This document shows positions 8,414-16,292 of a DNA stretch of 36,340 bases, piece after piece. A model generated the notes under the pieces. It had not been told where the DNA came from. It saw nothing but the letters and a program-made list of their open reading frames with translations, and searched no databases. This stretch comes from UBA6183 sp041302975. GTDB lineage: Bacteria > Bacteroidota > Bacteroidia > UKL13-3. Where the stretch lies: assembly GCA_041302975.1 (NCBI GenBank), contig JBFYQC010000213.1:1-36340 (forward strand), written 5' to 3'. Made by a program: the position numbers and the translations under genes. Positions within the stretch are counted from its first letter, which is position 1; every line of letters starts with the position of its first letter.

Positions 8414-9370
8414 CTATAAAAATCTTGGTGTATATATAGGTCTGATGGTTGGTATCGGCTTTTCAGTTTTGAAGCCAAAACAATGTCTGTAACCAATTTC
8501 AACAGTACCATTACTAAATTGAGATAATTTACTTGTTGTTAAGTCGTATGATATCATAGCGCTTGATACGCTTGAAAACTTATATCCAGCAAGCAAAGCT
8601 ATTGCATCAACAGTACGGTATGTTATACCACCTAAGATATTACCGTTGTATGTTGTCATTACATTTAGGTCTAATGAAGTTTTCACTGCATTTTTCAAGA
8701 AAACATTAGGCTCAATTGTAAATGTACCCATATCGTAAACTCCACCAAGCATTAAATAATAGTGCATAGCGGCTGTGTATTTTATTGGACCATAATTAAC
8801 TTGTGCTTGATTTAGGTGATTACCAGACAATCCAACATACACATTATCAAATCCAGCAATGTTTGGCATTTGGTAGTATAGCCCAAAATTTAAATCTAGT
8901 GAATTACCATTAACTAAATCATTTGGTATTGCATTATCGCCTTGTGTTTGCGGCTTTAACTTACCTCCATCTAATGATTTTTGAATAAACCCAACACCAA
9001 GACCAGCAGACAACTTATGTTGATTTGAAAATGTATGGTGATAAGCCACAGATAGAGTAGGCGTAAGTGTGCTTTCGAAGCCTTGGTTATCACTGAAAAT
9101 GTTTAAACCTACTCCTAATTGACCATTGAATAGAGGGGCATGAATGTTACCCCCAAATGTTGAAGGGCTTTCTCCCTTTTCTTTTGAACCAAAACCTAAC
9201 CACTGCGTACGATATAGTAGCGAAGCACAAATTTTACCTTCTTCACTTCCAGCATATGCTGAATTGTAATTAAGTTTATTGCGGAAGAACTGCGTAAATT
9301 GAGCATCTTGTTGAGCAAAAACAGAACTTGCACTGGCTGCTAATAATATACCTAGAAGTAGTTTCTTCAT
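8414..9370 (-). CDS. porP: PorP/SprF-family type IX secretion membrane protein
   Basis: PorP/SprF-family outer-membrane barrels work with the GldK-GldN ring, and in some systems attach secreted adhesins or link to the motor. The protein has a signal peptide ending SSVFAQ, then the family's start QDAQFTQFFRNKLNYNSAYAGSE and alternating beta strands to the C-terminus. I start it at the ATG at 9370, which opens on the signal peptide. An in-frame ATG at 9487 would add 39 unlikely residues that cross the promoter and the upstream terminator. The length is 318 residues. Its place directly upstream of gldK matches the porPKLMN order of Porphyromonas. Confidence 0.9.
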   Translation of the reverse strand: MKKLLLGILLAASASSVFAQQDAQFTQFFRNKLNYNSAYAGSEEGKICASLLYRTQWLGFGSKEKGESPSTFGGNIHAPLFNGQLGVGLNIFSDNQGFESTLTPTLSVAYHHTFSNQHKLSAGLGVGFIQKSLDGGKLKPQTQGDNAIPNDLVNGNSLDLNFGLYYQMPNIAGFDNVYVGLSGNHLNQAQVNYGPIKYTAAMHYYLMLGGVYDMGTFTIEPNVFLKNAVKTSLDLNVMTTYNGNILGGITYRTVDAIALLAGYKFSSVSSAMISYDLTTSKLSQFSNGTVEIGYRHCFGFKTEKPIPTIRPIYTPRFL

Positions 9371-9403
9371 GCGATTAATATGGTGTTGTTTATTTTTGAT
9401 AAA

Positions 9404-9433
9404 CAAGTATACAACATATTTTTTATAAATCAA
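9404..9433 (-). promoter_or_regulatory. Promoter of porP
   Basis: On the minus strand a TTG (9433-9431), within TTTG, is followed after 19 bases by TATACTTG (9411-9404), which matches TAnnTTTG at seven of eight bases. The predicted transcript starts about 27 bases before the ATG at 9370. This supports that start over the upstream one. Confidence 0.6.
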
Positions 9434-9442
9434 ATGGTTTTT

Positions 9443-9478
9443 TAAAACAAAAAAGCGGCAACACAAGTGTTGCCGCTT
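9443..9478 (-). terminator. Intrinsic terminator of the hemD operon
   Basis: A perfect 12-bp inverted repeat (9453-9464 with 9467-9478) has a very short loop and is followed on the minus strand by a T-run (9454-9443). It lies about 20 bases after the hemD stop and separates that operon from porP. Confidence 0.88.
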
Positions 9479-9498
9479 AAAATTCAAGGTATAACAAG

Positions 9499-10257
9499 TT
9501 AAACTTTTTTGTTGTTCGATTCAATATATTTATCCAAGGCCATTATCATACTAGGGCTTTCGGGACTCGGAGCCATTATGTTAACTGTTAATTTCGAATC
9601 TGTAATTGCTTTTACTGTGGTGGCACCCCATGCCGCAATTAGTGTGTTATTTTGTTTAAATTCAGGAAAATTTTCGAACAAAGAACGTATGTCCGCAGGA
9701 CTAAAAAAGCAAATGATATCGTAGTTTACGTTTGTTAAATCACTTAAATCAGAAGATACAATACGATAAAAGAATGCTTCTTTGTACTTAATTTTATTCT
9801 TCTTCATGAATTTTTCTATATCAGGCTTACGCCAGTCGCTACATGGAAAGAGGTAATTTTCTGTTGGATGATTTTTTACTACATTAAGCAACTCAACTTC
9901 TGTAGATTTCCCAGTGAAAACTTTACGTTTTCGTACCTGAATGTACTTAGCCAAATAATTAGCAATACTATCATTTACACAAAAATACTTGGTCTCAGGG
10001 GGCATTTCTATCTTGGCTTCAGCGCACATTCTAAAAAAGTGATCAACCGAATTGCGAGAGTTAAGTATAATAGCCGTGTATTCTGAAATATTCACTTTTT
10101 GAGTTTTAAATTCTTTGAAAGGAATAGGCGACACTGTAATAAAAGGCCTAAAATCCATCTTTAAGTTTAAGCGTTTGGCTAACTCAAAGTATGGAGACTT
10201 ATCAGACTCTGGTTTAGGTTGAGAAATAATGATACTTTTTATTTTGGCGTTTTTCAA
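9499..10257 (-). CDS. hemD: Uroporphyrinogen-III synthase
   Basis: HemD closes and inverts ring D of hydroxymethylbilane to give uroporphyrinogen III, the branch point of heme and corrinoid synthesis. The 252-residue protein shows the divergent two-lobed HemD pattern: an AIILNSRNSVDHFF segment in lobe 1, then YDIICFFSPADIRSLFENFP and LIAAWGATTVKAI in lobe 2. The start is TTG at 10257, overlapping the TGA stop of the DUF4271 gene as TTGA; the next ATG would remove the first strand. The family is poorly conserved in sequence, but the pattern and length fit well. It is the last gene of a three-gene operon ending in a strong terminator. Confidence 0.9.
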   Translation of the reverse strand: MKNAKIKSIIISQPKPESDKSPYFELAKRLNLKMDFRPFITVSPIPFKEFKTQKVNISEYTAIILNSRNSVDHFFRMCAEAKIEMPPETKYFCVNDSIANYLAKYIQVRKRKVFTGKSTEVELLNVVKNHPTENYLFPCSDWRKPDIEKFMKKNKIKYKEAFFYRIVSSDLSDLTNVNYDIICFFSPADIRSLFENFPEFKQNNTLIAAWGATTVKAITDSKLTVNIMAPSPESPSMIMALDKYIESNNKKV

Positions 10258-11222
10258 GTGTGATAATTGTTTAAAAATTTAACAATAATAAACCAAGGTG
10301 CTATTTCAAGTGCGCAAAGATAAAGAAATAAATAAAATGTTGGGAAACTGAAAAAACTATTACTTAAAAGTACAATTCGGACAACACGGTAAATTACACT
10401 AAAAAAGAAAATAGCTATGATGGTTTGAGAGAGTACTCCAGCCAGTAAGGGATTGTTTGCGTATATACTAAATACTGTTACTGGAAATATGATTAAAGCT
10501 ACAAAATTATTCACGGAAATCGTATTACTAACAAAACCTACCGCCAAATTTTTCATTTGCAATAATACGCCTAGTATATAATGTAATAAAAACTTTGCTA
10601 AATAAACAACAGCTAAAACAAGTAAAACAACACCAAACTGAATACTGTAATTTTCAAAAAACAATAAGTGTTTTAACTCCATGTAATTTGAGACAAACAT
10701 AGCGGCTATAAACAAATAAATAGCGAACAACTGTATAATAACAAATCCGAAAAAAGACCGTTGATCTTCCCAGATTTTACGACTTAGTTTCAAGTTAAAT
10801 ACAGACAAAATAAAAGTTCTAAAATTATTTGAATTAGATATTCTAACAAAAGCAACATAGCCCAAAATAAGTATGATGATTATGAACTTCCACTTGTTTT
10901 GATCAACATCACGTAACTTAATTTCCTTAACAGTTGGTAAATTTTTACGTGCAACTTTTCGCTCTATATATTGGTTATTAATTGTTGTATAACTTTTAAA
11001 AATACCGTTCAATATTGTGTCGTTGCTAAGGGTGTCCATCAACCCATATGAGACGCCTTTTCTGGCATTTGTAATGTGGTAAATACTATCTGTATACAAG
11101 CTGTCGCTTACGTATGAAGTATCAGCAGAAAAGTTAAAGCTATCGGCATTTTGTTGCGCCAACGCACCAATTCCGAAAAGCACATTAAATAGAATAACGA
11201 TATATATGATTACTAATCTCAT
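10254..11222 (-). CDS. DUF4271 membrane protein
   Basis: The function is unknown. The 322-residue protein starts with a signal-like helix ending at about residue 22 (GALAQQ), has a soluble segment to about residue 108, and then about six or seven membrane helices, starting near KWKFIIIILILGYVAF. This matches the Bacteroidota-specific DUF4271 family, commonly seen next to hemD. Its ATG follows the stop of the BamA/TamA-like gene with no spacer, and its stop overlaps the hemD start. The three are therefore almost certainly translated from one message. The link to porP just downstream suggests, but does not prove, an envelope role. Confidence 0.85.
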   Translation of the reverse strand: MRLVIIYIVILFNVLFGIGALAQQNADSFNFSADTSYVSDSLYTDSIYHITNARKGVSYGLMDTLSNDTILNGIFKSYTTINNQYIERKVARKNLPTVKEIKLRDVDQNKWKFIIIILILGYVAFVRISNSNNFRTFILSVFNLKLSRKIWEDQRSFFGFVIIQLFAIYLFIAAMFVSNYMELKHLLFFENYSIQFGVVLLVLAVVYLAKFLLHYILGVLLQMKNLAVGFVSNTISVNNFVALIIFPVTVFSIYANNPLLAGVLSQTIIAIFFFSVIYRVVRIVLLSNSFFSFPTFYLFLYLCALEIAPWFIIVKFLNNYHT

Positions 11223-13013
11223 TTAAAAATAATTCACAAAGCCAAAATGAATTTTGGCCTTGTTAAATTCTAAATTGTTGTTAAATTGTTTACCTACGGC
11301 ATAATACAAAGAAAATATTCCTGCACCAGTTTCAAAATTCAACCCTGCGCCAAAACCATATGGAGTATCTTCAATAATTGGATTCCTGGTTAAGTTTTGA
11401 TACCAAGCGCCATTCCAAAATATCATTACATGACTATTTTGCTGTAACAAATATCTAATCTCTGTATTTAATATCCCGTATGATGAAGCAAATATAGCTT
11501 GTTCATCGAATCCTTTTAGTGTGCGAATTCCACCAAGTCTGAATAACTCACTAAAAAATAACACAGGACTTTGAACGTGCCCTAAATTACCCTCAAGCCT
11601 TATGGTACTGCGCTGTGAAAGTGGTATAAACACATCTCCTTTAAACAATAGCCTGTACTGTGTGGAGGACAACTTGATGGTATCATACACACTTTTCAAA
11701 GAACCATCCGGCTGGACAAATTTAATTGCATCTACCGTAGGATTACGAATAATTTGTTTTGAACCAACCGCTGCTGAAACATCAAACCCAAAACCTTTTC
11801 TCGGATTTAGGTAATAATCGTAACGAACTACTTTAGCATTTAATCCGTATAAATTCACTGTTAAATCGTTTGATTGAGGTAAAGCTTTGGTTACTTTTAT
11901 GGTATTGGTATCTACATTTAACAAAGAGGTATTTTGTATGCTGTAAAACACCTTGATGTAATCAATTCCAACAAACCTATACTGTAGGCCAATATCTTGT
12001 TTTACATCTAAAAAAGTGCTGTCAAATTTCAGTAGGTTTAACTCATAATCAACCCCAACATTGCTGCGTGCTATATACGGCCAGGTTATGCGCGTTTTTA
12101 GCTCTTGCGATCCATTTAAAAAACTTCTGAATGCCAAATCAAAAGCCTTTCCAGTGCCGTACAGGTTTTGTAATTTCAAATTGGCTTCTCCTGTTATAAG
12201 TAATTTATCTTTGTTGTTATCACTACCTGGAGCAAAACCAATAATACCATCAATACTACTACTTTTTTTGTTGGTTAAATACACTACGGGTTTAGCTGTT
12301 GTTCCCACAAAATATATTAATGATGAACGTGTAATTTGAAGAAATGGCAATTGACTTAATCTAGCATCAATGCGTTTTAACAATTGTTCGTTATATAAGC
12401 CTTCTTTTTTAATCCCTAAATATTTGGCTACATACCAACTTTTAATACTTGCATCTCCAATAATTTCAATGGTATCGAACTTTACCAAATCACCTTTATC
12501 TAAATTTAGCAACGCTGATATTCCGTCATTAATTACTTGCACACTATCCAGTTTTACTTGCGCAAAGGGATAACCATTTTGTTCCAAATAGCTGATTATT
12601 TGAGCTATTTTTTGAACATATACTTGATGATTAAATAACTGATTGTAAAACAAATTTTGTCGCCAACCACTGGCCGAAAGTATCTCTTCCGGAACATTAC
12701 CACCCGACAGCTTAATCCATTTGTAAGCATTGCCCAAGTGAATGGCAATAGTACAAACCGAATCGCTGAATTTGATATTTGATACACTTGCAGTAAGGTA
12801 CGATTGCTCGGCTAGTTTATGTATGACTTGGTTAACCTTTTGAATACACTGCATAGAATCTAAACGCGCATTTTCATTTGTCAACAGTTTGTTTATCACA
12901 AAAGCAGAGGCACTATCGGGTAACCACTTCATTTGGTATATAGCCTGCGGGTATGCTGTATTTATTTGCAGCACAACCAACAATACAATTATTTTAAAAT
13001 ACCTTTGTGGCAC
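11223..13013 (-). CDS. BamA/TamA-family outer-membrane protein
   Basis: This is an Omp85-superfamily barrel, a group that inserts or translocates proteins at the outer membrane. After a signal peptide (residues 1-22, ending AYPQA) come POTRA-like repeats (about 30-230, including IISYLEQNGYPFAQVKLDS). A C-terminal 16-strand-type barrel follows (about 250-596), with the GGIRTLKGFDEQAI segment that corresponds to the conserved RGF-type loop. With 596 residues it has fewer POTRA domains than BamA and is closer to TamA-like proteins. The start is GTG at 13013. It is the first gene of the operon with DUF4271 and hemD and is divergent from hemW by only 41 bases. The precise client is unknown. Confidence 0.88.
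   Translation of the reverse strand: MPQRYFKIIVLLVVLQINTAYPQAIYQMKWLPDSASAFVINKLLTNENARLDSMQCIQKVNQVIHKLAEQSYLTASVSNIKFSDSVCTIAIHLGNAYKWIKLSGGNVPEEILSASGWRQNLFYNQLFNHQVYVQKIAQIISYLEQNGYPFAQVKLDSVQVINDGISALLNLDKGDLVKFDTIEIIGDASIKSWYVAKYLGIKKEGLYNEQLLKRIDARLSQLPFLQITRSSLIYFVGTTAKPVVYLTNKKSSSIDGIIGFAPGSDNNKDKLLITGEANLKLQNLYGTGKAFDLAFRSFLNGSQELKTRITWPYIARSNVGVDYELNLLKFDSTFLDVKQDIGLQYRFVGIDYIKVFYSIQNTSLLNVDTNTIKVTKALPQSNDLTVNLYGLNAKVVRYDYYLNPRKGFGFDVSAAVGSKQIIRNPTVDAIKFVQPDGSLKSVYDTIKLSSTQYRLLFKGDVFIPLSQRSTIRLEGNLGHVQSPVLFFSELFRLGGIRTLKGFDEQAIFASSYGILNTEIRYLLQQNSHVMIFWNGAWYQNLTRNPIIEDTPYGFGAGLNFETGAGIFSLYYAVGKQFNNNLEFNKAKIHFGFVNYF
13000..13007 (+). promoter_or_regulatory. Possible -7 element of hemW
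   Basis: TACCTTTG is an exact TAnnTTTG match and would place the start of transcription about 40 bases before the TTG start of hemW. It lies inside the first codons of the divergent BamA/TamA-like gene. No TTG is found at the standard -33 distance. Confidence 0.35.
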
Positions 13014-13054
13014 TTTTCAAATTAAACGATTTATCTCTGTAATAACACAACATA

Positions 13055-14185
13055 TTGGCATCGCTTTATATTCATATTCCATTTTGCAAACAAGCTTGTA
13101 ACTACTGCAACTTTCATTTTAGCACGCAAACGCACTATGCAGCCGATATGGTTAAAGCCATTACCTTGGAGTTAAAATTACGTAAACATGAATTACCAAA
13201 CGAACGTTTAACAAGTATATACGTTGGAGGGGGCACTCCCAGTATTTTAAGTGCACCTCTTTTACAAGAGTTATTTGAAAACGTATACAAGCACTTTGCT
13301 GTAGAAGAAAACGCAGAAATCACTATAGAAGCCAATCCTGACGATATTACAACCGAAAAACTAAATGCCATAAAACAAACAACCGTAAATAGGTTTAGTA
13401 TGGGTGTTCAAAGTTTTTTTAATGAAGATTTGTTGTGGATGAACAGGGCACACAAAGAACATGAGGCAGAAGACAGCATTAAACTTATTCAGGATTTTGG
13501 GTTTGACAAGATTAGTATTGATTTAATTTATGGTGGTCCTACCCTATCAAACCAAAACTGGATAAAAAATTTAAATAAGGTAAACGAACTTGGACTTAAT
13601 CACGTTTCGGCTTATTGTTTAACCGTTGAGCCACAAACGGCCTTGCAAAGCCACATCAAAAAAGGGAAATTACCAGCACTTGATGAAGAAAAAGCAGCTG
13701 AGCAATTTGAAATAATGATTAACCAATTTGGTAGATTTGGATTTGAGCAATACGAAATAAGTAACTTTGCGCGGAATAAAGAATATGCTATCCATAACAC
13801 CAGTTATTGGCAGAATAAACCATATCTAGGTATTGGTCCATCGGCACATAGTTTTAATGGATCACAAAGAAGTTGGAATATTGCTAACAACCAACTGTAT
13901 ATGAAACAATTATTGCTCGGAAAATTACCAATTGAAATTGAAATACTAACTCCTGAAAACAAGATTAACGAGTACATCATGACCGGCCTTAGAACCATTT
14001 GGGGATGCAATTGGGCAGAAATAAAATCTAGGTTTGGTGAACATTACACTACAATTTTGAAACAAAAAATTGAGCCATACATTCATCAACAAAAAATAAT
14101 AGATGACAAAATCGTTTTTAAACTAACACCACAAGCCCGAATTTTAGCTGACGGCATTGCGAGTGATTTGTTTTTTTTAGTTTAA
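13055..14185 (+). CDS. hemW: Radical SAM heme chaperone HemW
   Basis: HemW-family proteins resemble the oxygen-independent coproporphyrinogen oxidase HemN but act as heme-binding chaperones. The radical SAM cluster motif is C11, C15, C18 (CKQACNYC) and the SAM-binding GGGTPS is at 58-63. The short N-terminus before the first cysteine is the HemW form and lacks the extension typical of HemN. The start is TTG at 13055; an in-frame stop at 13043 leaves no ATG. The length is 376 residues. It ends three bases from the stop of engB, tail to tail, with no terminator between them. Confidence 0.92.
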   Translation: MASLYIHIPFCKQACNYCNFHFSTQTHYAADMVKAITLELKLRKHELPNERLTSIYVGGGTPSILSAPLLQELFENVYKHFAVEENAEITIEANPDDITTEKLNAIKQTTVNRFSMGVQSFFNEDLLWMNRAHKEHEAEDSIKLIQDFGFDKISIDLIYGGPTLSNQNWIKNLNKVNELGLNHVSAYCLTVEPQTALQSHIKKGKLPALDEEKAAEQFEIMINQFGRFGFEQYEISNFARNKEYAIHNTSYWQNKPYLGIGPSAHSFNGSQRSWNIANNQLYMKQLLLGKLPIEIEILTPENKINEYIMTGLRTIWGCNWAEIKSRFGEHYTTILKQKIEPYIHQQKIIDDKIVFKLTPQARILADGIASDLFFLV

Positions 14186-14188
14186 CAC

Positions 14189-14797
14189 TTATCTTGAAGC
14201 GTAATAGTTTTTATTACATTCATCAATAAAACTCAATATTTCTTCTCTACCTCGCTTTTTAAGCGATGAGGTTTGAAACATTAATGGTAGCTCTTCCCAG
14301 TTTTTTAATAACTCAGCTTTAAATTTATTGATATTTTTCGCAGTGTCAGATTGTTTATTTTTATCTGTTTTGGTGAAAATTACAGCCAACGGTACACCCC
14401 ATTCGGCCACGCTATTAATAAAGTCTAAATCTTTGTTTTGAGGATCAATACGGCTATCAACCAAAATAAAAACCAATTGCAATTGCTCCCTGTTTCTGAT
14501 GTAATCTTCCATAGAATCTTCCCACTTAGAGCGTAAGGTTTTACTTCTACGCGCATAACCATAACCAGGTAAATCAACCAAATACCACTTATCGTCTATC
14601 AAATAATGGTTTATGGTTATGGTTTTCCCCGGGTTTGATGAAGTACGGGCCATTTCATTCCTATTTACAATCATGTTTATAAGAGATGATTTACCTACAT
14701 TACTTCTTCCGGTAAATACATATTCCGGGAAAAGACCTTCGGGACAACCCGCCAAATCTGCCGAACTTTTTACGAACTTTACTTGTTTAATTTCCAT
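14189..14797 (-). CDS. engB: Ribosome biogenesis GTPase EngB (YihA/YsxC)
   Basis: EngB is a small essential GTPase needed for 50S subunit assembly. The 202-residue protein has G1 GRSNVGKSS at 30-38, G2 around NPGKTITIN, G3 DLPG at 75-78 and G4 TKTD at 142-145, all in the order and spacing of the family. The ATG at 14797 is the natural start. It faces hemW tail to tail and is divergent from ubiE across 67 bases that hold two opposing TAnnTTTG elements. Confidence 0.97.
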   Translation of the reverse strand: MEIKQVKFVKSSADLAGCPEGLFPEYVFTGRSNVGKSSLINMIVNRNEMARTSSNPGKTITINHYLIDDKWYLVDLPGYGYARRSKTLRSKWEDSMEDYIRNREQLQLVFILVDSRIDPQNKDLDFINSVAEWGVPLAVIFTKTDKNKQSDTAKNINKFKAELLKNWEELPLMFQTSSLKKRGREEILSFIDECNKNYYASR

Positions 14798-14809
14798 GTA
14801 ATAATTTTA

Positions 14810-14817
14810 CAAAGCTA
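14810..14817 (-). promoter_or_regulatory. -7 element of engB
   Basis: The minus strand reads TAGCTTTG, an exact TAnnTTTG match, 13 bases before the engB ATG. I see no TTG at the -33 distance. It is arranged back to back with the ubiE element at 14838-14845. Confidence 0.5.
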
Positions 14818-14837
14818 ACAACCTAAACGGAATACCT

Positions 14838-14845
14838 TATTTTTG
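14838..14845 (+). promoter_or_regulatory. -7 element of ubiE
   Basis: TATTTTTG is an exact TAnnTTTG match 20 bases before the TTG start of ubiE. No clear TTG lies at the -33 distance. The engB and ubiE promoters overlap in their upstream halves. Confidence 0.5.
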
Positions 14846-14864
14846 CACTCAATTTTTTACGATT

Positions 14865-15590
14865 TTGATAGAAGTTAAGCCATACAAAGACGCACAAAGT
14901 AGTAAGCGTGAGCAAGTTGAGCAAATGTTTGACAGCATAGCTCCCAAGTACGATTTTCTAAATCGTTTCTTATCCATGGGAATTGACCAAATATGGCGCA
15001 AAAAAGCCATCAACTCGTTAAAAGAGGTTAACCCCAAACAAATTTTAGATGTGGCAACAGGCACTGCAGACCTTGCTATTGCTGCTTTAAAGCTTAATCC
15101 AGATCATGTAACTGGGATCGACATCAGTAACCAGATGTTACAAGTAGGTAGAGATAAAATAAGTAATAAAGCACTTAATGGTAAAATCACCTTGCAGCAA
15201 GCAGACTCAGCAAATTTACCTTTTGAAGACAATAAATTTGATGCTATTACCGTTGCATTTGGAGTGCGTAACTTCGAATTTTTACAACAAGGTATCAACC
15301 AAATGTACAGAGTTACCCGTAAGGGCGGAAAGTTGGCTGTTTTAGAATTCAGCAAACCAAAATCGTTTCCCTTCAAGCAGCTGTACAACTTTTACTTTAA
15401 GTACATTTTGCCGGGTTGGGGCGGCTTAATAAGTAAAAGTAAAACAGCTTATACTTATTTACCTGAATCTGTAGAGCATTTCCCAGAAGGAGAAAACTTT
15501 GCCGCATATTTAAAAAACGCAGGATACAACAACATCAAAATTCAACCTTTAACATTCGGAATTTGCACGTTATACACCGCTATAAAATAG
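14865..15590 (+). CDS. ubiE: Demethylmenaquinone / ubiquinone methyltransferase UbiE (MenG)
   Basis: The enzyme methylates demethylmenaquinone with SAM as the last step of menaquinone synthesis. In this phylum, which uses menaquinone, MenG is the relevant activity. The 241-residue protein has the family opening MFDSIAPKYDFLNRFLS, motif I LDVATGTADLA at 61-71 and the downstream FGVRNF segment typical of UbiE. The start is TTG at 14865, just before the conserved region; no ATG precedes it in frame. Its end overlaps the start of porT by 28 bases, an arrangement I know from other Bacteroidota. Confidence 0.95.
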   Translation: MIEVKPYKDAQSSKREQVEQMFDSIAPKYDFLNRFLSMGIDQIWRKKAINSLKEVNPKQILDVATGTADLAIAALKLNPDHVTGIDISNQMLQVGRDKISNKALNGKITLQQADSANLPFEDNKFDAITVAFGVRNFEFLQQGINQMYRVTRKGGKLAVLEFSKPKSFPFKQLYNFYFKYILPGWGGLISKSKTAYTYLPESVEHFPEGENFAAYLKNAGYNNIKIQPLTFGICTLYTAIK

Positions 15591-16261
15591 GAATAACAAT
15601 ACTAACACTGTTGTGTGGTTTTGATATGTTTGCCCAAGCCAACATGGAGCAATACGATAACAAACGACTGCACTTTGGTTTTACCATTGGTACAAACACC
15701 GGCCGTGTGCGCATTGATAGACGCACTGAACGTACTCCTTTTGATACGGTAAAAAACATTAATTCGGTTACTTTCCCCGGCATTGGACTTGGCGCTATAA
15801 CCAACTTACACTTAGGCAGCAATTGGGATTTGCGTCTATTGTTTCCCGTAATTTCTTTCGTACAACGTAATATCAATTACGAATTTCAGAACAGTAAAAA
15901 AACAACAGAAATCGAATCGGCTTATTGCGATGCCGCCATGCTGGTTAAATTTAAATCCGACCGAAGAAAAAATGTTCGCGTATATGTAATTGGAGGATTT
16001 AGGGGAAGTTATGATTTAGCTTCAACAGTAAAACAAGACAGAAGCATCACCAAACCGGTAGTTTCACTTAAACCGGTTTCATTTGGTTACGAGGCAGGAT
16101 TTGGTTTAGACATGTATTTCGAATATTTCAAATTTTCTCCGGAAATTAAGTTTTGCAACACCATTGGCAATAGCCTTTACCATGATGGTTACATTTACAC
16201 CGAATCAATAGATCGTTTGGTGCCTCAATTAATTCAATTTTCTTTGCACTTTGAAGGATAA
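15563..16261 (+). CDS. porT: PorT-family type IX secretion outer-membrane protein
   Basis: PorT is an outer-membrane beta-barrel needed for type IX secretion in Porphyromonas, and it commonly follows ubiE. The 232-residue protein has a signal peptide (ending DMFAQA), then LHFGFTIGTNTGRVRI, typical of the family's first strand, and alternating strands with aromatic residues to the terminal LIQFSLHFEG. The start is TTG at 15563, inside the ubiE 3' end, which leaves a complete signal peptide. The call rests on fold pattern, length and the ubiE neighbourhood. A generic porin-family protein is the alternative. Confidence 0.8.
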   Translation: MHVIHRYKIGITILTLLCGFDMFAQANMEQYDNKRLHFGFTIGTNTGRVRIDRRTERTPFDTVKNINSVTFPGIGLGAITNLHLGSNWDLRLLFPVISFVQRNINYEFQNSKKTTEIESAYCDAAMLVKFKSDRRKNVRVYVIGGFRGSYDLASTVKQDRSITKPVVSLKPVSFGYEAGFGLDMYFEYFKFSPEIKFCNTIGNSLYHDGYIYTESIDRLVPQLIQFSLHFEG

Positions 16262-16281
16262 GCCATTAGACATTACCTTCG
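16251..16281 (+). promoter_or_regulatory. Promoter of tgt
   Basis: A TTG (16251-16253, within TTTG) is followed after 20 bases by TACCTTCG (16274-16281), matching TAnnTTTG at seven of eight bases, 12 bases before the tgt ATG. The TTG lies within the last codons of porT. Confidence 0.5.
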
Positions 16282-16292
16282 CACGCTAAATC

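Noticed and set aside
9371..9487. An upstream ATG extending porP by 39 residues.
   Set aside because: It would place a non-signal sequence before a clear signal peptide and run across the promoter and the hemD terminator.
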